NCBI RefSeq assembly: GCF_015624425.1
Contig: NZ_CP049919.1
Span: 806,001 to 870,000, forward strand
From: Roseateles sp. DAIF2
GTDB lineage: Bacteria; Pseudomonadota; Gammaproteobacteria; Burkholderiales; Burkholderiaceae_C
Reading direction: 5' to 3'
DNA: 64,000 bases
The notes under the pieces are model-generated. The model had not been told where the DNA came from. It did no database searches and saw nothing but the letters and a program-made list of their open reading frames with translations. The translations under genes and the position numbers were made by a program. This document shows positions 20,459 through 33,053 of the stretch, piece by piece. Position 1 is the stretch's first letter, and each line of letters opens with the position of its first letter.

Positions 20459-23400
20459 ATGAAAGGTTTGCTGGACCTGTTCAAGCAATTCACGCCGGAC
20501 GAGCATTTCGATGCGATCGCGATCCGTCTGGCATCGCCCGAGAAGATCCGTTCGTGGTCCTTCGGCGAGGTGAAGAAGCCCGAGACCATCAACTACCGGA
20601 CTTTCAAGCCCGAGCGTGATGGCCTGTTCTGCGCCAAGATCTTCGGCCCGATCAAGGACTACGAGTGCCTGTGCGGCAAGTACAAGCGCCTGAAGCACCG
20701 CGGCGTGATCTGCGAGAAGTGCGGCGTCGAAGTGACCCAGACCAAGGTCCGTCGTGACCGCATGGGCCACATCGACCTGGCCGCGCCCTGTGCGCACATC
20801 TGGTTCCTGAAGTCGCTGCCGTCGCGTCTGGGCCTGGTGCTCGACATGACCCTGCGCGACATCGAGCGCGTGCTGTACTTCGAAGCCTATGTCGTGGTCG
20901 ATCCCGGCATGACCCCGCTGAAGAAGTTCTCGATCATGACCGAGGACGACTACGACGCGAAGCGCGTCGAGTTCGGTGACGAGTTCGTCGCGCTGATGGG
21001 CGCCGAGGGCATCAAGAAGCTGCTGGAGGAGATGGATCTCGACATCGAGATCGATCGCCTGCGCAACGACATGACCGGCTCCGAGCTGAAGGTCAAGAAG
21101 AACTCCAAGCGCCTGAAGGTCATGGAGGCCTTCAAGAAGTCCGGCATCAAGCCGAACTGGATGGTGATGGACGTGCTGCCGGTGCTGCCGCCGGACCTGC
21201 GTCCGCTGGTGCCGCTGGACGGCGGCCGCTTCGCGACCTCCGACCTGAACGACCTCTATCGTCGCGTCATCAACCGCAACAACCGTCTGGCTCGCCTGCT
21301 GGAACTGAAGGCCCCCGAGATCATCGTGCGCAACGAAAAGCGCATGCTGCAGGAAGCCGTCGACTCGCTGCTGGACAACGGCCGCCGCGGCAAGGCCATG
21401 ACCGGCGCGAACAAGCGCGCGCTGAAGTCCCTGGCCGACATGATCAAGGGCAAGAGCGGTCGCTTCCGTCAGAACTTGCTGGGCAAGCGTGTCGACTACT
21501 CGGGCCGTTCGGTCATCGTGGTGGGCCCGACCCTGAAGCTGCATCAGTGCGGTCTGCCCAAGCTGATGGCGCTGGAGCTGTTCAAGCCCTTCATCTTCTC
21601 GCGCCTGGAGGCGATGGGCATCGCCACCACCATCAAGGCCGCGAAGAAGGAAGTCGAGTCCGGCACCCCGGTGGTCTGGGACATCCTGGAAGAGGTCATC
21701 AAGGAGCACCCGGTTCTGCTGAACCGCGCACCGACGCTGCACCGTCTGGGCATCCAGGCCTTCGAGCCCGTGCTGATCGAAGGCAAGGCGATCCAGCTGC
21801 ACCCGCTGGTCTGCGCGGCCTTCAACGCCGACTTCGACGGTGACCAGATGGCCGTCCACGTGCCGCTGTCGATCGAAGCGCAGATGGAAGCCCGCACCCT
21901 GATGCTGGCCTCCAACAACGTGCTGTTCCCGGCCTCCGGCGAACCCTCGATCGTGCCGTCGCAAGACGTGGTGCTGGGTCTGTACTACGCGACCCGCGAA
22001 CGCACCAACGGCAAGGGCGAAGGCCTGGTGTTCTCCGATGTGGCCGAGATCATCCGCGCGCTGGAAAACGGCGTGGTGGAAATCACCGCCAAGATCAGCG
22101 TGCGCCTGACCGAGTACACCAAGAACAAGGAAACGGGCGAGTGGATCCCCGAGACCAAGTTGGTGGACACGACCGTCGGCCGTGCTTTGTTGAGCGAGAT
22201 CCTGCCCAAGGGCCTGCCGTTCTCGAACATCAACAAGGCGCTGAAGAAGAAGGAAATCTCGCGCCTGATCAACACCTCGTTCCGCAAGTGCGGCCTGAAG
22301 GAAACCGTGGTGCTGGCCGACAAGCTGCTGCAGAGCGGTTTCAAGCTCGCCACGCGCGCCGGCATCTCCATCGCGGTGGACGACATGCTGGTGCCCAAGC
22401 AGAAGTACGAGCTGATCGAGCGCGCCGAGAAGGAAGTCAAGGAGATCGAGCAGCAGTATGTCTCGGGCCTGGTGACCGCCGGCGAGCGCTACAACAAGGT
22501 CGTCGACATCTGGGGCAAGACCGGTGACGAGGTGGGCAAGGTCATGATGGCCCAGCTCGCCAAGCAGAAGGTCATCGACCGCAACGGCAAGGAAGTGGAT
22601 CAGGAGTCCTTCAACTCCATCTACATGATGGCCGACTCCGGCGCCCGCGGTAGCGCGGCCCAGATTCGCCAGCTGGCCGGTATGCGGGGCCTGATGGCCA
22701 AGCCGGACGGCTCGATCATCGAGACGCCCATCACGGCAAACTTCCGCGAAGGTCTGAACGTTCTGCAGTACTTCATCTCCACCCACGGTGCCCGTAAGGG
22801 CCTGGCGGATACGGCGCTGAAGACCGCGAACTCGGGCTACCTGACCCGTCGTCTGGTCGACGTGACCCAGGATCTGGTCGTCACCGAGAGCGATTGCGGC
22901 ACCGACAACGGCATGGCCATGCGCGCCCTGGTCGAAGGCGGTGAAGTGATCGAATCGCTGCGCGACCGCGTGCTGGGCCGTGTCACCGCGATCGACGTGC
23001 TGCATCCGGAAACCCAGGCGGTGCTGATGCCGGCCGGCGACATGCTGGACGAGGACATCCTGGACGTGCTGGAACAGGCCGGCGTGGACGAGATCAAGGT
23101 CCGCACCCCGCTGACCTGCGCCACCCGCTTCGGCCTGTGCGCCAAGTGCTATGGCCGCGATCTGGGTCGTGGCGGTCTGGTCAACACCGGTGAGGCCGTG
23201 GGCGTGATCGCCGCGCAGTCGATCGGTGAGCCGGGCACGCAGCTGACGATGCGTACCTTCCACATCGGTGGTGCCGCCTCGCGTGCTGCCGTGGCCTCCA
23301 GCGTCGAAGCCAAGTCGGACGGCATCATCGGCTTCAACGCCACGATGCGCTACGTCACGAACGGCAAGGGCGAGCTGGTGGTGATTTCGCGTTCCGGCGA

Positions 23401-24679
23401 AATCATCATTGCCGACCCGCATGGCCGCGAGCGCGAGCGTCACAAGGTGCCGTACGGCGCGATCCTGAACATCAAGGCCGACCAGACCATCAAGGCCGGT
23501 CTGATCCTGGCGAACTGGGATCCGCTGACCCGCCCGATCATTACCGAGTTCGCCGGTCAGGCGAAGTTCGAGAACGTCGAGGAAGGCGTCACCGTCGCCA
23601 AGCAGGTGGACGAGGTGACCGGTCTGTCGACCCTGGTCGTGATCGATCCGAAGCGCCGCGGCGCTGCCAAGGTCATTCGCCCGCAGGTCAAGCTGCTGGA
23701 TGCCAACGGCAACGAGGTGAAGATCCCCGGCACCGACCACTCGGTGACGATCGGCTTCCAGGTCGGCGCACTGATCCAGGTGCGTGACGGCCAGGATCTG
23801 GCCCCCGGCGAGGTGCTGGCGCGTATTCCGGTCGAAGGCCAGAAGACCCGCGACATTACCGGCGGTCTGCCGCGCGTGGCCGAGCTGTTCGAAGCCCGTT
23901 CGCCCAAGGATGTGGGCGTGCTGGCCGAGCAGACCGGTACGGTCTCCTTCGGCAAGGAAACCAAGGGCAAGGTGCGACTGGAGATCACCGATCCGGACGG
24001 CAAGAAGCACGAAGTGCTGGTGCCCAAGGAGAAGAACATCCTGGTGCACGAAGGCCAGGTGGTGAACCGCGGCGAGCTGATCGTCGACGGCGCGGCGGAT
24101 CCGCAGGACATCCTGCGCCTGCTGGGCATCGAGGAATTGGCGCGCTACATCGTCGACGAAGTTCAGGACGTGTACCGTCTGCAGGGCGTGAAGATCAACG
24201 ACAAGCACATCGAGGTGATCGTTCGCCAGATGCTGCGCCGCGTGCAGATCACCAACCCCGGCGACACGCACTACATCCTGAACGAGCAGGTCGAGCGTTC
24301 GGAGCTGCTGGATACCAATGACCGCATGCGCAAGGAAGGCAAGATGATTGCCACCCATGCCGACGTGCTGCTGGGTATCACCAAGGCTTCGCTGTCGACC
24401 GACTCCTTCATCTCCGCGGCTTCCTTCCAGGAAACCACCCGCGTGCTGACCGAGGCTGCCATCATGGGCAAGCGTGACGAGCTGCGCGGTCTGAAGGAGA
24501 ACGTGATCGTCGGCCGCCTGATCCCCGCCGGTACCGGCATGGCCTTCCACGACGCCCGTCGTGCCAAGGAAGCGATGGACGACGCCGAGCGCCGCGCCAT
24601 TGCGATGCAGGAGGCCGAGGAGCTGGCCGCCGCCCAGATGGCTGGCGTCGACGCGCCGGCCGAGGGCTCGGCGGAGTAA
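20459..24679 (+). CDS. rpoC: DNA-directed RNA polymerase beta' subunit
   Basis: A 1406-residue subunit that carries the active-site magnesium. The three aspartates of [12 protein letters not shown] are Asp458, Asp460 and Asp462. The N-terminal zinc-finger cysteines ([23 protein letters not shown]) and the second zinc site ([23 protein letters not shown]) are visible, as are the trigger-loop region ([16 protein letters not shown]) and the C-terminal [19 protein letters not shown]. The SD AGGAGA is near the ATG. A strong terminator follows. Confidence 0.99.
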   Translation: MKGLLDLFKQFTPDEHFDAIAIRLASPEKIRSWSFGEVKKPETINYRTFKPERDGLFCAKIFGPIKDYECLCGKYKRLKHRGVICEKCGVEVTQTKVRRDRMGHIDLAAPCAHIWFLKSLPSRLGLVLDMTLRDIERVLYFEAYVVVDPGMTPLKKFSIMTEDDYDAKRVEFGDEFVALMGAEGIKKLLEEMDLDIEIDRLRNDMTGSELKVKKNSKRLKVMEAFKKSGIKPNWMVMDVLPVLPPDLRPLVPLDGGRFATSDLNDLYRRVINRNNRLARLLELKAPEIIVRNEKRMLQEAVDSLLDNGRRGKAMTGANKRALKSLADMIKGKSGRFRQNLLGKRVDYSGRSVIVVGPTLKLHQCGLPKLMALELFKPFIFSRLEAMGIATTIKAAKKEVESGTPVVWDILEEVIKEHPVLLNRAPTLHRLGIQAFEPVLIEGKAIQLHPLVCAAFNADFDGDQMAVHVPLSIEAQMEARTLMLASNNVLFPASGEPSIVPSQDVVLGLYYATRERTNGKGEGLVFSDVAEIIRALENGVVEITAKISVRLTEYTKNKETGEWIPETKLVDTTVGRALLSEILPKGLPFSNINKALKKKEISRLINTSFRKCGLKETVVLADKLLQSGFKLATRAGISIAVDDMLVPKQKYELIERAEKEVKEIEQQYVSGLVTAGERYNKVVDIWGKTGDEVGKVMMAQLAKQKVIDRNGKEVDQESFNSIYMMADSGARGSAAQIRQLAGMRGLMAKPDGSIIETPITANFREGLNVLQYFISTHGARKGLADTALKTANSGYLTRRLVDVTQDLVVTESDCGTDNGMAMRALVEGGEVIESLRDRVLGRVTAIDVLHPETQAVLMPAGDMLDEDILDVLEQAGVDEIKVRTPLTCATRFGLCAKCYGRDLGRGGLVNTGEAVGVIAAQSIGEPGTQLTMRTFHIGGAASRAAVASSVEAKSDGIIGFNATMRYVTNGKGELVVISRSGEIIIADPHGRERERHKVPYGAILNIKADQTIKAGLILANWDPLTRPIITEFAGQAKFENVEEGVTVAKQVDEVTGLSTLVVIDPKRRGAAKVIRPQVKLLDANGNEVKIPGTDHSVTIGFQVGALIQVRDGQDLAPGEVLARIPVEGQKTRDITGGLPRVAELFEARSPKDVGVLAEQTGTVSFGKETKGKVRLEITDPDGKKHEVLVPKEKNILVHEGQVVNRGELIVDGAADPQDILRLLGIEELARYIVDEVQDVYRLQGVKINDKHIEVIVRQMLRRVQITNPGDTHYILNEQVERSELLDTNDRMRKEGKMIATHADVLLGITKASLSTDSFISAASFQETTRVLTEAAIMGKRDELRGLKENVIVGRLIPAGTGMAFHDARRAKEAMDDAERRAIAMQEAEELAAAQMAGVDAPAEGSAE

Positions 24680-24700
24680 GCCACCCGCGCCACATAGCGC

Positions 24701-24737
24701 AAAGCCGCCAGGTCGCAAGGCCTGGCGGCTTTTTCTT
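24701..24737 (+). terminator. Intrinsic terminator after rpoC
   Basis: AAAGCCGCCAGG and CCTGGCGGCTTT form a 12-bp perfect stem around an 8-base loop, followed by TTCTTT. It lies 21 bases after the rpoC stop and ends the rplKAJL-rpoBC transcription unit. Confidence 0.9.
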
Positions 24738-24761
24738 TGTCGGTGCGGAAGAAGGGGGGGG

Positions 24762-25199
24762 CTAGGCGGGCTGGCTCTTGAGCCAGAGCTCCGGCGTGCC
24801 GATGGTCAAGCCGAATGTGAGCGCACGCTTACGAAGGGCCAGCACGGCCTTGTCGCGCGACAGCAGCCAGGCGGCGCGCTCGGCCAGCGCCAGGTCGATG
24901 AACTGCTGGTCGTCCGGATCGCGGCAGACCAGGCGCACCGCCGGCGCCGGCTCGGCGACCACCATCTGGCAATGGGCCGAAAAGGCCTGCTCGATGCGGC
25001 TCAGGTCGGGCTGCCAGGCGGCGGCCACGCCGCGGCCCAGCACATGGCGCAGTTCGGCCAGCATCGCCTCGCGGCCGATCCAGTTGATCCGGCCGGCCTC
25101 GATTGCCGCGGCCAGCGGGGCGATGCGGGCGTCGCCGAACACCAGCCAGTCCATGACGACCTGGGTGTCGATGACGATCTTGGGCGGCTCGGTCTGCAT
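24762..25199 (-). CDS. PIN-domain protein, putative toxin-like nuclease
   Basis: A 145-residue protein with the PIN fold pattern: Asp in IVIDTQVVMDWL, a central Glu in EAMLAELRHVL, the cluster CRDPDDQQFIDLAL, and a late Asp in LLSRDKAVLAL. These are the four acidic metal-binding positions of PIN ribonucleases (COG1569-like subfamily). No antitoxin-like small ORF is adjacent, so it may be an orphan toxin or a housekeeping RNase. It sits alone, antisense between the rpoC terminator and the rpsL promoter. Confidence 0.75.
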   Translation of the reverse strand: MQTEPPKIVIDTQVVMDWLVFGDARIAPLAAAIEAGRINWIGREAMLAELRHVLGRGVAAAWQPDLSRIEQAFSAHCQMVVAEPAPAVRLVCRDPDDQQFIDLALAERAAWLLSRDKAVLALRKRALTFGLTIGTPELWLKSQPA

Positions 25200-25226
25200 G
25201 GCGGGCGCCGATCATAAGGCAGCGGC

Positions 25227-25256
25227 TTGTGGAAAACTCGGGCTGTGTACTACAAT
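25227..25256 (+). promoter_or_regulatory. Probable str operon promoter
   Basis: TTGTGG at 25227-25232, an 18-base spacer and TACAAT at 25251-25256. It is about 145 bases upstream of rpsL and just outside the divergent PIN gene start, so the leader of the str mRNA would be roughly 140 bases. Confidence 0.55.
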
Positions 25257-25401
25257 CGCAGGCTCTCCAGCAGGCCCTAGGTGCGTCTGCTCGCTGGGCT
25301 ATGGGGCTTCCCTGGCTTTGTAGCGGGTGGCCGGTCCAGCGGCGAGGCTCAATTCCGAGCAGTTCTGCCGGGGAGAGTGACTTCAAACGGGAACAAGTTA
25401 C

Positions 25402-25779
25402 ATGCCAACTATCAATCAGTTGGTGCGCCACGGCCGCGAAGCCGAGGTCACCAAATCCAAGTCGCCGGCAATGCAGAATTGCCCGCAGCGCCGCGGCGTC
25501 TGCACCCGCGTCTACACCACGACCCCGAAGAAGCCGAACTCGGCGCTGCGTAAGGTCGCCAAGGTGCGTCTGACCAACGGTTTCGAGGTCATCTCGTACA
25601 TCGGCGGCGAAGGCCACAACCTGCAAGAGCACAGCGTCGTGCTGGTGCGCGGCGGTCGTGTCAAGGACTTGCCGGGTGTGCGTTACCACATCGTGCGCGG
25701 TTCGCTGGACCTGCAAGGCGTCAAGGATCGCAAGCAATCGCGCTCCAAGTACGGCGCGAAGCGTCCGAAGAAGGCCTAA
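25402..25779 (+). CDS. rpsL: 30S ribosomal protein S12
   Basis: A 125-residue decoding-centre protein. The streptomycin-related positions are wild type: Lys43 in TPKKPNSA and Lys88 in [13 protein letters not shown]. Other landmarks are [12 protein letters not shown] at the start and [12 protein letters not shown] at the end. The methylthiolation-site Asp89 is present. It is the first gene of the str unit with rpsG, fusA, tuf and rpsJ. Confidence 0.99.
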   Translation: MPTINQLVRHGREAEVTKSKSPAMQNCPQRRGVCTRVYTTTPKKPNSALRKVAKVRLTNGFEVISYIGGEGHNLQEHSVVLVRGGRVKDLPGVRYHIVRGSLDLQGVKDRKQSRSKYGAKRPKKA

Positions 25780-25936
25780 TCAAGCCAGGTTGTCATGGCC
25801 CAGCATTTCAGCTGAGCCGGATTTTTTGCGGTTCGTGCGACTCCCCAGTCGGAGCGCAGCGGCCGAGTAAGTGGATGGCCCCTGATGTCGGTGGTCGTCC
25901 AAGGCGCAAGCCAACTGAAGCAAGAGGAAGATTCCC

Positions 25937-26407
25937 ATGCCACGTCGTCGCGAAGTACCCAAGCGCGAGATCCTGCCGGACCCGAAGTTCGGTTCCGTTG
26001 ATCTGTCCAAGTTCATGAACGTCATCATGGAATCGGGCAAGAAGGCCGTCGCCGAGCGCATCATCTACGGTGCCCTTGAGCAGGTCGAGAAGAAGATCGG
26101 CAAGGACCCGCTGGAAGTGTTCATGGTCGCCCTGAACAACGTGAAGCCCATGGTCGAAGTGAAGTCCCGCCGTGTCGGCGGTGCGAACTACCAAGTTCCC
26201 GTGGAAGTTCGTCCCGTCCGCCGGATGGCTCTGGCCATGCGTTGGCTGAAGGAATCGGCCCGCAAGCGCGGTGAGAAGTCGATGGCCCAGCGTCTGGCCA
26301 ACGAACTGCTGGAGGCCGCTGAAGGCCGCGGCGGTGCGATGAAGAAGCGCGACGAAGTGCACCGTATGGCCGAGGCCAACAAGGCCTTCTCGCACTTCCG
26401 CTTCTAA
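25937..26407 (+). CDS. rpsG: 30S ribosomal protein S7
   Basis: A 156-residue protein that nucleates assembly of the 30S head and contacts tRNA in the E site. It begins [16 protein letters not shown], with the conserved [11 protein letters not shown] loop and the C-terminal [26 protein letters not shown] precedes the ATG. The gap to rpsL is 157 bases, a space where E. coli has the S7 autoregulatory site; no such site was identified here. Confidence 0.98.
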   Translation: MPRRREVPKREILPDPKFGSVDLSKFMNVIMESGKKAVAERIIYGALEQVEKKIGKDPLEVFMVALNNVKPMVEVKSRRVGGANYQVPVEVRPVRRMALAMRWLKESARKRGEKSMAQRLANELLEAAEGRGGAMKKRDEVHRMAEANKAFSHFRF

Positions 26408-26476
26408 ACCACCTCGTTCCAGCCGCCGCGGGTTTCTACCGACCTGCCGGCGGCTCACTGCATTTGGAGTGACACC

Positions 26477-28579
26477 ATGTCCCGCAAGACCCCCATCGAG
26501 CGCTACCGCAATATCGGTATCTCGGCGCACATCGATGCCGGCAAGACCACGACGACCGAGCGCATCCTGTTCTACACCGGCGTGAACCACAAGATCGGCG
26601 AGGTGCATGATGGCGCCGCGACGATGGACTGGATGGAACAGGAGCAAGAGCGCGGCATCACCATCACGTCGGCCGCGACGACCTGCTTCTGGAAGGGCAT
26701 GGACCTGTCCTATCCCGAGCACCGCTTCAACATCATCGACACCCCCGGGCACGTCGACTTCACGATCGAGGTCGAGCGCTCGATGCGCGTGCTGGACGGC
26801 GCCTGCATGGTCTATTGCGCCGTGGGTGGCGTGCAGCCCCAGTCGGAAACCGTCTGGCGCCAGGCCAACAAGTACAAGGTGCCACGTCTTGCCTTCGTGA
26901 ACAAGATGGACCGCACCGGCGCGAACTTCTTCAAGGTCGTCGACCAGATGAAGACCCGCCTGAAGGCCAACCCCGTGCCCATCGTGATCCCCATCGGCGC
27001 CGAAGACAACTTCAAGGGCGTCGTGGACCTGATCAAGATGAAGGCCATCCTGTGGGATGAGGCCTCGCAGGGCATGAAGTTCGAATACCACGACATCCCC
27101 GCCGATCTGCAGGCCGTGGCCGCGGAATGGCGCGAGAAGATGGTCGAGGCTGCCGCCGAAGCCAGCGAAGAGCTGATGAACAAGTACCTCGAGTCGGGCG
27201 AACTGAGCGAGGAAGAGATCAAGCTGGCGATCCGCACCCGCACCATCGCCACCGAGATCCAGCCGATGCTGTGCGGCACCGCCTTCAAGAACAAGGGCGT
27301 GCAGCGCATGCTGGACGCCGTGATCGACTTCCTGCCCTCGCCGGTGGACATTCCCCCGGTGGAAGGTACCGATGACAACGGCGCCGTCGTCAGCCGCAAG
27401 GCCGACGATGCCGAGAAGTTCGCCGCGCTGGCCTTCAAGCTGATGACCGACCCGTATGTCGGCCAGCTGACCTTCGTGCGCGTCTACTCGGGCGTGCTGA
27501 AGTCGGGCGACTCCGTCTACAACCCGATCAAGGGCAAGAAGGAGCGTATCGGCCGGATTCTGCAGATGCACGCCAACCAGCGTGAAGAAATCTCGGAAAT
27601 TCTGGCGGGCGACATCGCCGCCTGCGTGGGCCTGAAGGAAGTCACCACCGGTGAGACCCTGTGCGATCCCGACTCGATCGTGACGCTGGAAAAGATGGTC
27701 TTCCCCGAGCCGGTGATCTCGCAGGCCGTCGAGCCCAAGACCAAGGCCGACCAAGAAAAGATGGGTATCGCCCTGGGCCGTCTGGCCAAGGAGGACCCGT
27801 CCTTCCGTCTGCGCACCGATGAAGAGTCGGGCCAGACCATCATCTCGGGCATGGGCGAGCTGCATCTGGAAATCATCGTCGACCGCATGAAGCGCGAGTT
27901 CGGCGTGGAAGCCAACGTCGGCAAGCCGCAGGTGGCCTACCGCGAGACCATCCGCAAGACCGCGACCGACGTCGAAGGCAAGTTCGTGCGTCAGTCCGGC
28001 GGCAAGGGTCAGTACGGCCACGTCGTGCTGACCATCGAGCCGCAGGAGCCGGGCACCGGCTTCGAGTTCGTTGACGCCATCAAGGGTGGCGTGGTTCCTC
28101 GCGAATTCATCCCCGCGGTCGAGAAGGGCGTCATCGACTCCCTGCCGAACGGCGTGCTGGCCGGCTTCCCGGTGGTGGACGTCAAGGTCACGCTGACCTT
28201 CGGTTCCTACCATGACGTCGACTCGAACGAAAACGCCTTCAAGATGGCCGCCTCGATGGGTTTCAAGGAAGCCTGCCGCCGCGCCAGCCCGGTGATCCTG
28301 GAGCCGATGATGGCCGTGGAAGTCGAGACCCCGGAAGACTACGCCGGCAACGTGATGGGCGATCTGTCCAGCCGTCGCGGCATGGTGCAAGGCATGGACG
28401 ACATGGTCGGCGGTGGCAAGGTCATCAAGGCCGAAGTGCCGCTGAGCGAAATGTTCGGCTACTCCACCTCGCTGCGCTCGGCCACGCAAGGCCGCGCCAC
28501 CTACACGATGGAGTTCAAGCACTACAGCGAGGCGCCGAAGAACGTCGCCGAGGCCATCATCACGGCGCGCGCCAAGTAA
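26477..28579 (+). CDS. fusA: Elongation factor G
   Basis: A 700-residue translational GTPase for translocation and, with RRF, ribosome recycling. The G motifs are [31 protein letters not shown] and NKMDRTGA. Domains III-V include [23 protein letters not shown] and the final [18 protein letters not shown] is placed nine bases before the ATG. A perfect hairpin lies after the stop, before the second tuf gene. Confidence 0.99.
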   Translation: MSRKTPIERYRNIGISAHIDAGKTTTTERILFYTGVNHKIGEVHDGAATMDWMEQEQERGITITSAATTCFWKGMDLSYPEHRFNIIDTPGHVDFTIEVERSMRVLDGACMVYCAVGGVQPQSETVWRQANKYKVPRLAFVNKMDRTGANFFKVVDQMKTRLKANPVPIVIPIGAEDNFKGVVDLIKMKAILWDEASQGMKFEYHDIPADLQAVAAEWREKMVEAAAEASEELMNKYLESGELSEEEIKLAIRTRTIATEIQPMLCGTAFKNKGVQRMLDAVIDFLPSPVDIPPVEGTDDNGAVVSRKADDAEKFAALAFKLMTDPYVGQLTFVRVYSGVLKSGDSVYNPIKGKKERIGRILQMHANQREEISEILAGDIAACVGLKEVTTGETLCDPDSIVTLEKMVFPEPVISQAVEPKTKADQEKMGIALGRLAKEDPSFRLRTDEESGQTIISGMGELHLEIIVDRMKREFGVEANVGKPQVAYRETIRKTATDVEGKFVRQSGGKGQYGHVVLTIEPQEPGTGFEFVDAIKGGVVPREFIPAVEKGVIDSLPNGVLAGFPVVDVKVTLTFGSYHDVDSNENAFKMAASMGFKEACRRASPVILEPMMAVEVETPEDYAGNVMGDLSSRRGMVQGMDDMVGGGKVIKAEVPLSEMFGYSTSLRSATQGRATYTMEFKHYSEAPKNVAEAIITARAK

Positions 28580-28589
28580 AAAAGCATCC

Positions 28590-28617
28590 GGCCGGCCTCC
28601 GACGAGGCCGGCCTTCT
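28590..28617 (+). terminator. Hairpin after fusA, weak terminator
   Basis: GGCCGGCCTC and GAGGCCGGCC form a 10-bp perfect stem with loop CGAC, followed only by TTCTG. It may cause partial termination or protect the fusA 3' end while letting transcription reach tuf. Confidence 0.4.
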
Positions 28618-28724
28618 GAATCGTCTTCGTCGCGGGTCTCCCGGTTGCCAGTTGCCGGGGTTCGAGAACGCGGCGGAAACGCTAAACCAACAGACTGGCT
28701 GAATGCTCTTTTTGGAGAATTGAA

Positions 28725-29915
<1,191 letters not shown>

Positions 29916-29930
29916 ATCTTTTGCGTGACC

Positions 29931-29954
29931 GGCCCGGCTCTCGCGAGCCGGGCC
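29931..29954 (+). other. Hairpin between tuf and rpsJ
   Basis: GGCCCGGCTC and GAGCCGGGCC form a 10-bp perfect stem with loop TCGC, 16 bases after the tuf stop. TCACGAAC follows, without a T-run, so it is likely an RNA-stability or processing element rather than a terminator. Confidence 0.4.
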
Positions 29955-30011
29955 TCACGAACTTCGCGGTGAGGCCTCGCGCCAAGCCGCTCGCTCTTTG
30001 AAGGAACAGTC

Positions 30012-30323
30012 ATGCAAAAGCAAAAGATCCGCATCCGCCTGAAGGCCTTTGATTACAAGCTGATCGACCAGTCGGCTCTGGAAATCGTCGAGACCGCCAA
30101 GCGTACCGGCGCCATCGTCAAGGGTCCCGTGCCCCTGCCGACCCGGATGGAGCGTTTCGACATCCTGCGTTCGCCGCACGTCAACAAGACCTCGCGCGAC
30201 CAGTTCGAAATCCGCACCCACCAGCGCCTGATGGACATCGTCGACCCGACCGACAAGACGGTCGACGCGCTGATGAAGCTCGACCTGCCCGCCGGCGTCG
30301 ACGTGGAAATCAAGTTGCAGTAA
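30012..30323 (+). CDS. rpsJ: 30S ribosomal protein S10 (NusE)
   Basis: A 103-residue protein of the 30S head that also acts as NusE by binding NusB and NusG in antitermination. Typical sequence: [37 protein letters not shown] and the loop [27 protein letters not shown] precedes the ATG. Here it closes the str unit: a strong terminator follows, and the next ribosomal gene rplC has its own promoter. Confidence 0.98.
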   Translation: MQKQKIRIRLKAFDYKLIDQSALEIVETAKRTGAIVKGPVPLPTRMERFDILRSPHVNKTSRDQFEIRTHQRLMDIVDPTDKTVDALMKLDLPAGVDVEIKLQ

Positions 30324-30364
30324 AGCGCGCTCTTTCTTCGCCCTCGGGCGAAGGCGGAACGGAG

Positions 30365-30396
30365 AAGGGGCAATCGCAAGATTGCCCTTTTCTTTT
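30365..30396 (+). terminator. Intrinsic terminator after rpsJ
   Basis: GGGCAATC-GCAA-GATTGCCC, a perfect 8-bp stem with a GNRA-like tetraloop, followed by TTTTCTTTT. It separates rpsJ from rplC. Confidence 0.85.
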
Positions 30397-30415
30397 GACC
30401 CCTGTGTGACGGCCC

Positions 30416-30445
30416 TTGCGGTCGACCTAGGGTTCACGCTATACT
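30416..30445 (+). promoter_or_regulatory. Promoter of the rplC-rpsQ unit
   Basis: TTGCGG at 30416-30421, an 18-base spacer and TATACT at 30440-30445. It starts 20 bases after the rpsJ terminator and would give a leader of about 165 bases before rplC. A long leader upstream of rplC-rplD could host L4-type control, but no match was tested. Confidence 0.65.
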
Positions 30446-30616
30446 CGCCAGCTTTTCCGCACAGGTCTTGCCTGCGCGGTTTCGGCGCATCGCAAAAAGA
30501 GGTCTGCCAGGCTTGTCTTTTCTGGCGGAGTTCTCGGTTTGGGGTGCATCTGGTCAACCCGGCCAATCGATGTCGGGTGTGTGTAAATGGTCCCCTCAAG
30601 GGACTGGAGAAAAACC

Positions 30617-31288
30617 ATGAGTCTTAGCAATCGTCTCGGATTGCTGGGCCGCAAGGTGGGCATGATGCGCATCTTCACGGACGATGGCGATGCCATCCCT
30701 GTGACCGTGCTGGACGTGTCCAACAATCGCGTGACCCAGGTCAAGACCGAAGAGACCGACGGCTACAGCGCCATTCAAGTGGCGTTCGGTACGCGCAAAG
30801 CTTCGCGCGTCACCAAGCCGGAAGCTGGCCACCTCGCGAAAGCGGGCGTCGAGGCCGGCGAAATCCTCAAGGAATTCCGTGTTGCCGCTGACGTGGCTGC
30901 CGAATACAAGGCCGGTGCCCAAGTGCCCGTGACCCTGTTCGCCGCCGGCCAGCTGGTCGATGTGCAAGGCACCTCGATCGGTAAGGGCTTCACCGGCACC
31001 ATCAAGCGCCACAACTTCGGTTCGCAGCGCGCTTCGCACGGTAACAGCCGCTCGCACAACGTTCCTGGCTCCATCTCGATGGCGCAGGATCCGGGCCGCG
31101 TGTTTCCGGGCAAGAAGATGTCGGGCCACCTCGGCGACGTGACCGTGAGCGTGCAGAACCTGGACATCGTGCGCGTTGACGAAGCCCGTCAACTGCTGCT
31201 GGTCCGCGGCGCTGTGCCGGGTGCGAAGAACGGCCATGTGGTCGTGCGCCCCGCCGTCAAGGTCAAGGTCAAGAAAGGAGCCAACTGA
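30617..31288 (+). CDS. rplC: 50S ribosomal protein L3
   Basis: A 223-residue early-assembly protein near the peptidyl-transferase centre. The start [20 protein letters not shown] was chosen over an in-frame start ten codons upstream because GGAGAAAAACC precedes it. [21 protein letters not shown] is the conserved central loop with the Gln that PrmB methylates, and [18 protein letters not shown] follows. The stop overlaps the rplD start by one base. Confidence 0.97.
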   Translation: MSLSNRLGLLGRKVGMMRIFTDDGDAIPVTVLDVSNNRVTQVKTEETDGYSAIQVAFGTRKASRVTKPEAGHLAKAGVEAGEILKEFRVAADVAAEYKAGAQVPVTLFAAGQLVDVQGTSIGKGFTGTIKRHNFGSQRASHGNSRSHNVPGSISMAQDPGRVFPGKKMSGHLGDVTVSVQNLDIVRVDEARQLLLVRGAVPGAKNGHVVVRPAVKVKVKKGAN

Positions 31289-31908
31289 TGCAGCTCGAGC
31301 TCCTGAACGAGCAGGGCCAAGCCACCTCCAAGGTGGATGCTCCTGACTCCGTGTTCGCTCGCGACTACAACGAAGCCCTGGTGCACCAGGTGGTCGTGGC
31401 CTATCAGGCCAACGCCCGTCAAGGCACCCGCGCCCAGAAGGATCGCGAACAGGTCCATCACTCGACCAAGAAGCCTTTCCGCCAGAAGGGCACCGGCCGC
31501 GCTCGCGCCGGTATGACCTCGTCGCCGCTGTGGCGCGGGGGCGGTCGCATCTTCCCGAACCTGCCTGACGAGAACTTCTCGCACAAGCTGAACAAGAAGA
31601 TGTACCGCGCTGGCATGGCTGCGATCCTGTCGAAGCTGGCTCGTGACGGTCGTCTGGCCGTGGTCGATTCGATCGCTCTGGAAGCGCCGAAGACCAAGCT
31701 GCTGGCCGACAAGTTCAAGGCCATGGGTCTGGACAGCGTGATGCTGATCGCCGACCAGGTGGACGACAACCTGGCTCTGGCCTCGCGCAACCTGGCCAAT
31801 GTGCTGGTGTGCGAGCCGCGCTACGCCGATCCGCTGTCGCTGGTCTTCTACAAGAAGGTGCTGGTGACCAAGGCGGCGATGGAGCAACTCAAGGAGATGC
31901 TGGCATGA
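31288..31908 (+). CDS. rplD: 50S ribosomal protein L4
   Basis: A 206-residue protein lining the exit tunnel with an extended loop ([21 protein letters not shown] type sequence at about residues 60-80), the site of many macrolide-resistance changes. It looks ordinary here. In gamma-proteobacteria L4 also represses the S10 operon. It overlaps rplC at the start and rplW at its end (ATGA), so the three are translationally coupled. Confidence 0.97.
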   Translation: MQLELLNEQGQATSKVDAPDSVFARDYNEALVHQVVVAYQANARQGTRAQKDREQVHHSTKKPFRQKGTGRARAGMTSSPLWRGGGRIFPNLPDENFSHKLNKKMYRAGMAAILSKLARDGRLAVVDSIALEAPKTKLLADKFKAMGLDSVMLIADQVDDNLALASRNLANVLVCEPRYADPLSLVFYKKVLVTKAAMEQLKEMLA

Positions 31909-32219
31909 GCGCCCCCAAGTTTGCAGAAGGCCGTCTGGCCCAGGTGCTGCTGGCCCCCATCGTGTCCGAAAAGGCCACGGCGGTTGCCGAGAAGCACAAC
32001 CAAGTCCTGTTCAAGGTCCTGCGCGACGCCACCAAGCCCGAGATCAAGGCCGCCGTTGAACTGATGTTCAAGGTTGAGGTCGAAGCGGTGTCCGTGGTGA
32101 ACGTGAAGGGCAAGGCCAAGCGCTTTGGCGGCCGTGCTGGCCGTCGCGACCATGCCAAGAAGGCGTATGTGTCGCTGAAGGCGGGCCAAGAGCTCAACTT
32201 CTCCGGGGAGGCTGCGTAA
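31905..32219 (+). CDS. rplW: 50S ribosomal protein L23
   Basis: A 104-residue protein at the tunnel exit, the docking site for trigger factor and SRP. The start [25 protein letters not shown] lies at the ATGA overlap with rplD. The conserved [27 protein letters not shown] region gives the rRNA contact. Its stop overlaps rplB by one base. Confidence 0.97.
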   Translation: MSAPKFAEGRLAQVLLAPIVSEKATAVAEKHNQVLFKVLRDATKPEIKAAVELMFKVEVEAVSVVNVKGKAKRFGGRAGRRDHAKKAYVSLKAGQELNFSGEAA

Positions 32220-33043
32220 TGGCCATCGTTAAAGTCAAGCCGACCTCGCCTGGCCGCCGTGCCGTGGTGAAGGTGGTGCACAAGCACCTGCACAAGGGCG
32301 CTCCGGAAGCCTCGCTGCTGGAACCCCAGAAGCAGAAGTCGGGCCGTAACAACAACGGTCACATCACGATGCGCCACAAGGGCGGTGGTCACAAGCACCA
32401 CTACCGCGTCGTCGACTTCAAGCGCAACAAGGATGCGATCCCGGCCAAGGTCGAGCGCATCGAGTACGACCCCAACCGTACGGCCCACATCGCTCTGGTG
32501 TGCTATGCCGACGGCGAGCGTCGCTACATCATCGCTCCGCGCGGCCTGGAAGTTGGTGCCACCATCCTGAGCGGCTCGGAAGCGCCGATCAAGGCTGGCA
32601 ACACCCTGCCGATCCGCAACATCCCCGTGGGTTCGACCATCCACTGCATCGAGCTGCTGCCTGGCAAGGGCGCCCAGATGATCCGTTCGGCCGGCGCCTC
32701 CGCTGTCCTGATGGCTCGTGAAGGCACCTACGCCCAGATCCGTCTGCGCTCGGGTGAAGTGCGTCGCGTGCACATCGACTGCCGCGCCACGATCGGCGAG
32801 GTGTCCAACGAAGAGCACAGCCTGCGCCAGTACGGCAAGGCCGGCGCGATCCGTTGGAAGGGTATCCGCCCGACCGTCCGCGGTACGGCGATGAACCCGG
32901 TGGATCACCCGCACGGTGGTGGCGAAGGTCGCACCGGCGAGGGCCAGGCCCCCGTCTCCCCGTGGAACACCCTGACGAAGGGCTACCGCACTCGTAACAA
33001 CAAGCGCACGCAGACCTTCATCGTCTCGCGTCGCAAGAAGTAA
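32219..33043 (+). CDS. rplB: 50S ribosomal protein L2
   Basis: A 274-residue protein needed for subunit association and peptidyl transfer. It has [24 protein letters not shown] near the N-terminus and the conserved C-terminal [19 protein letters not shown], including the His of the peptidyl-transferase region. It continues the tightly packed rplC-rplD-rplW-rplB set and ends ten bases before rpsS. Confidence 0.98.
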   Translation: MAIVKVKPTSPGRRAVVKVVHKHLHKGAPEASLLEPQKQKSGRNNNGHITMRHKGGGHKHHYRVVDFKRNKDAIPAKVERIEYDPNRTAHIALVCYADGERRYIIAPRGLEVGATILSGSEAPIKAGNTLPIRNIPVGSTIHCIELLPGKGAQMIRSAGASAVLMAREGTYAQIRLRSGEVRRVHIDCRATIGEVSNEEHSLRQYGKAGAIRWKGIRPTVRGTAMNPVDHPHGGGEGRTGEGQAPVSPWNTLTKGYRTRNNKRTQTFIVSRRKK

Positions 33044-33053
33044 GGGGTAGGCC

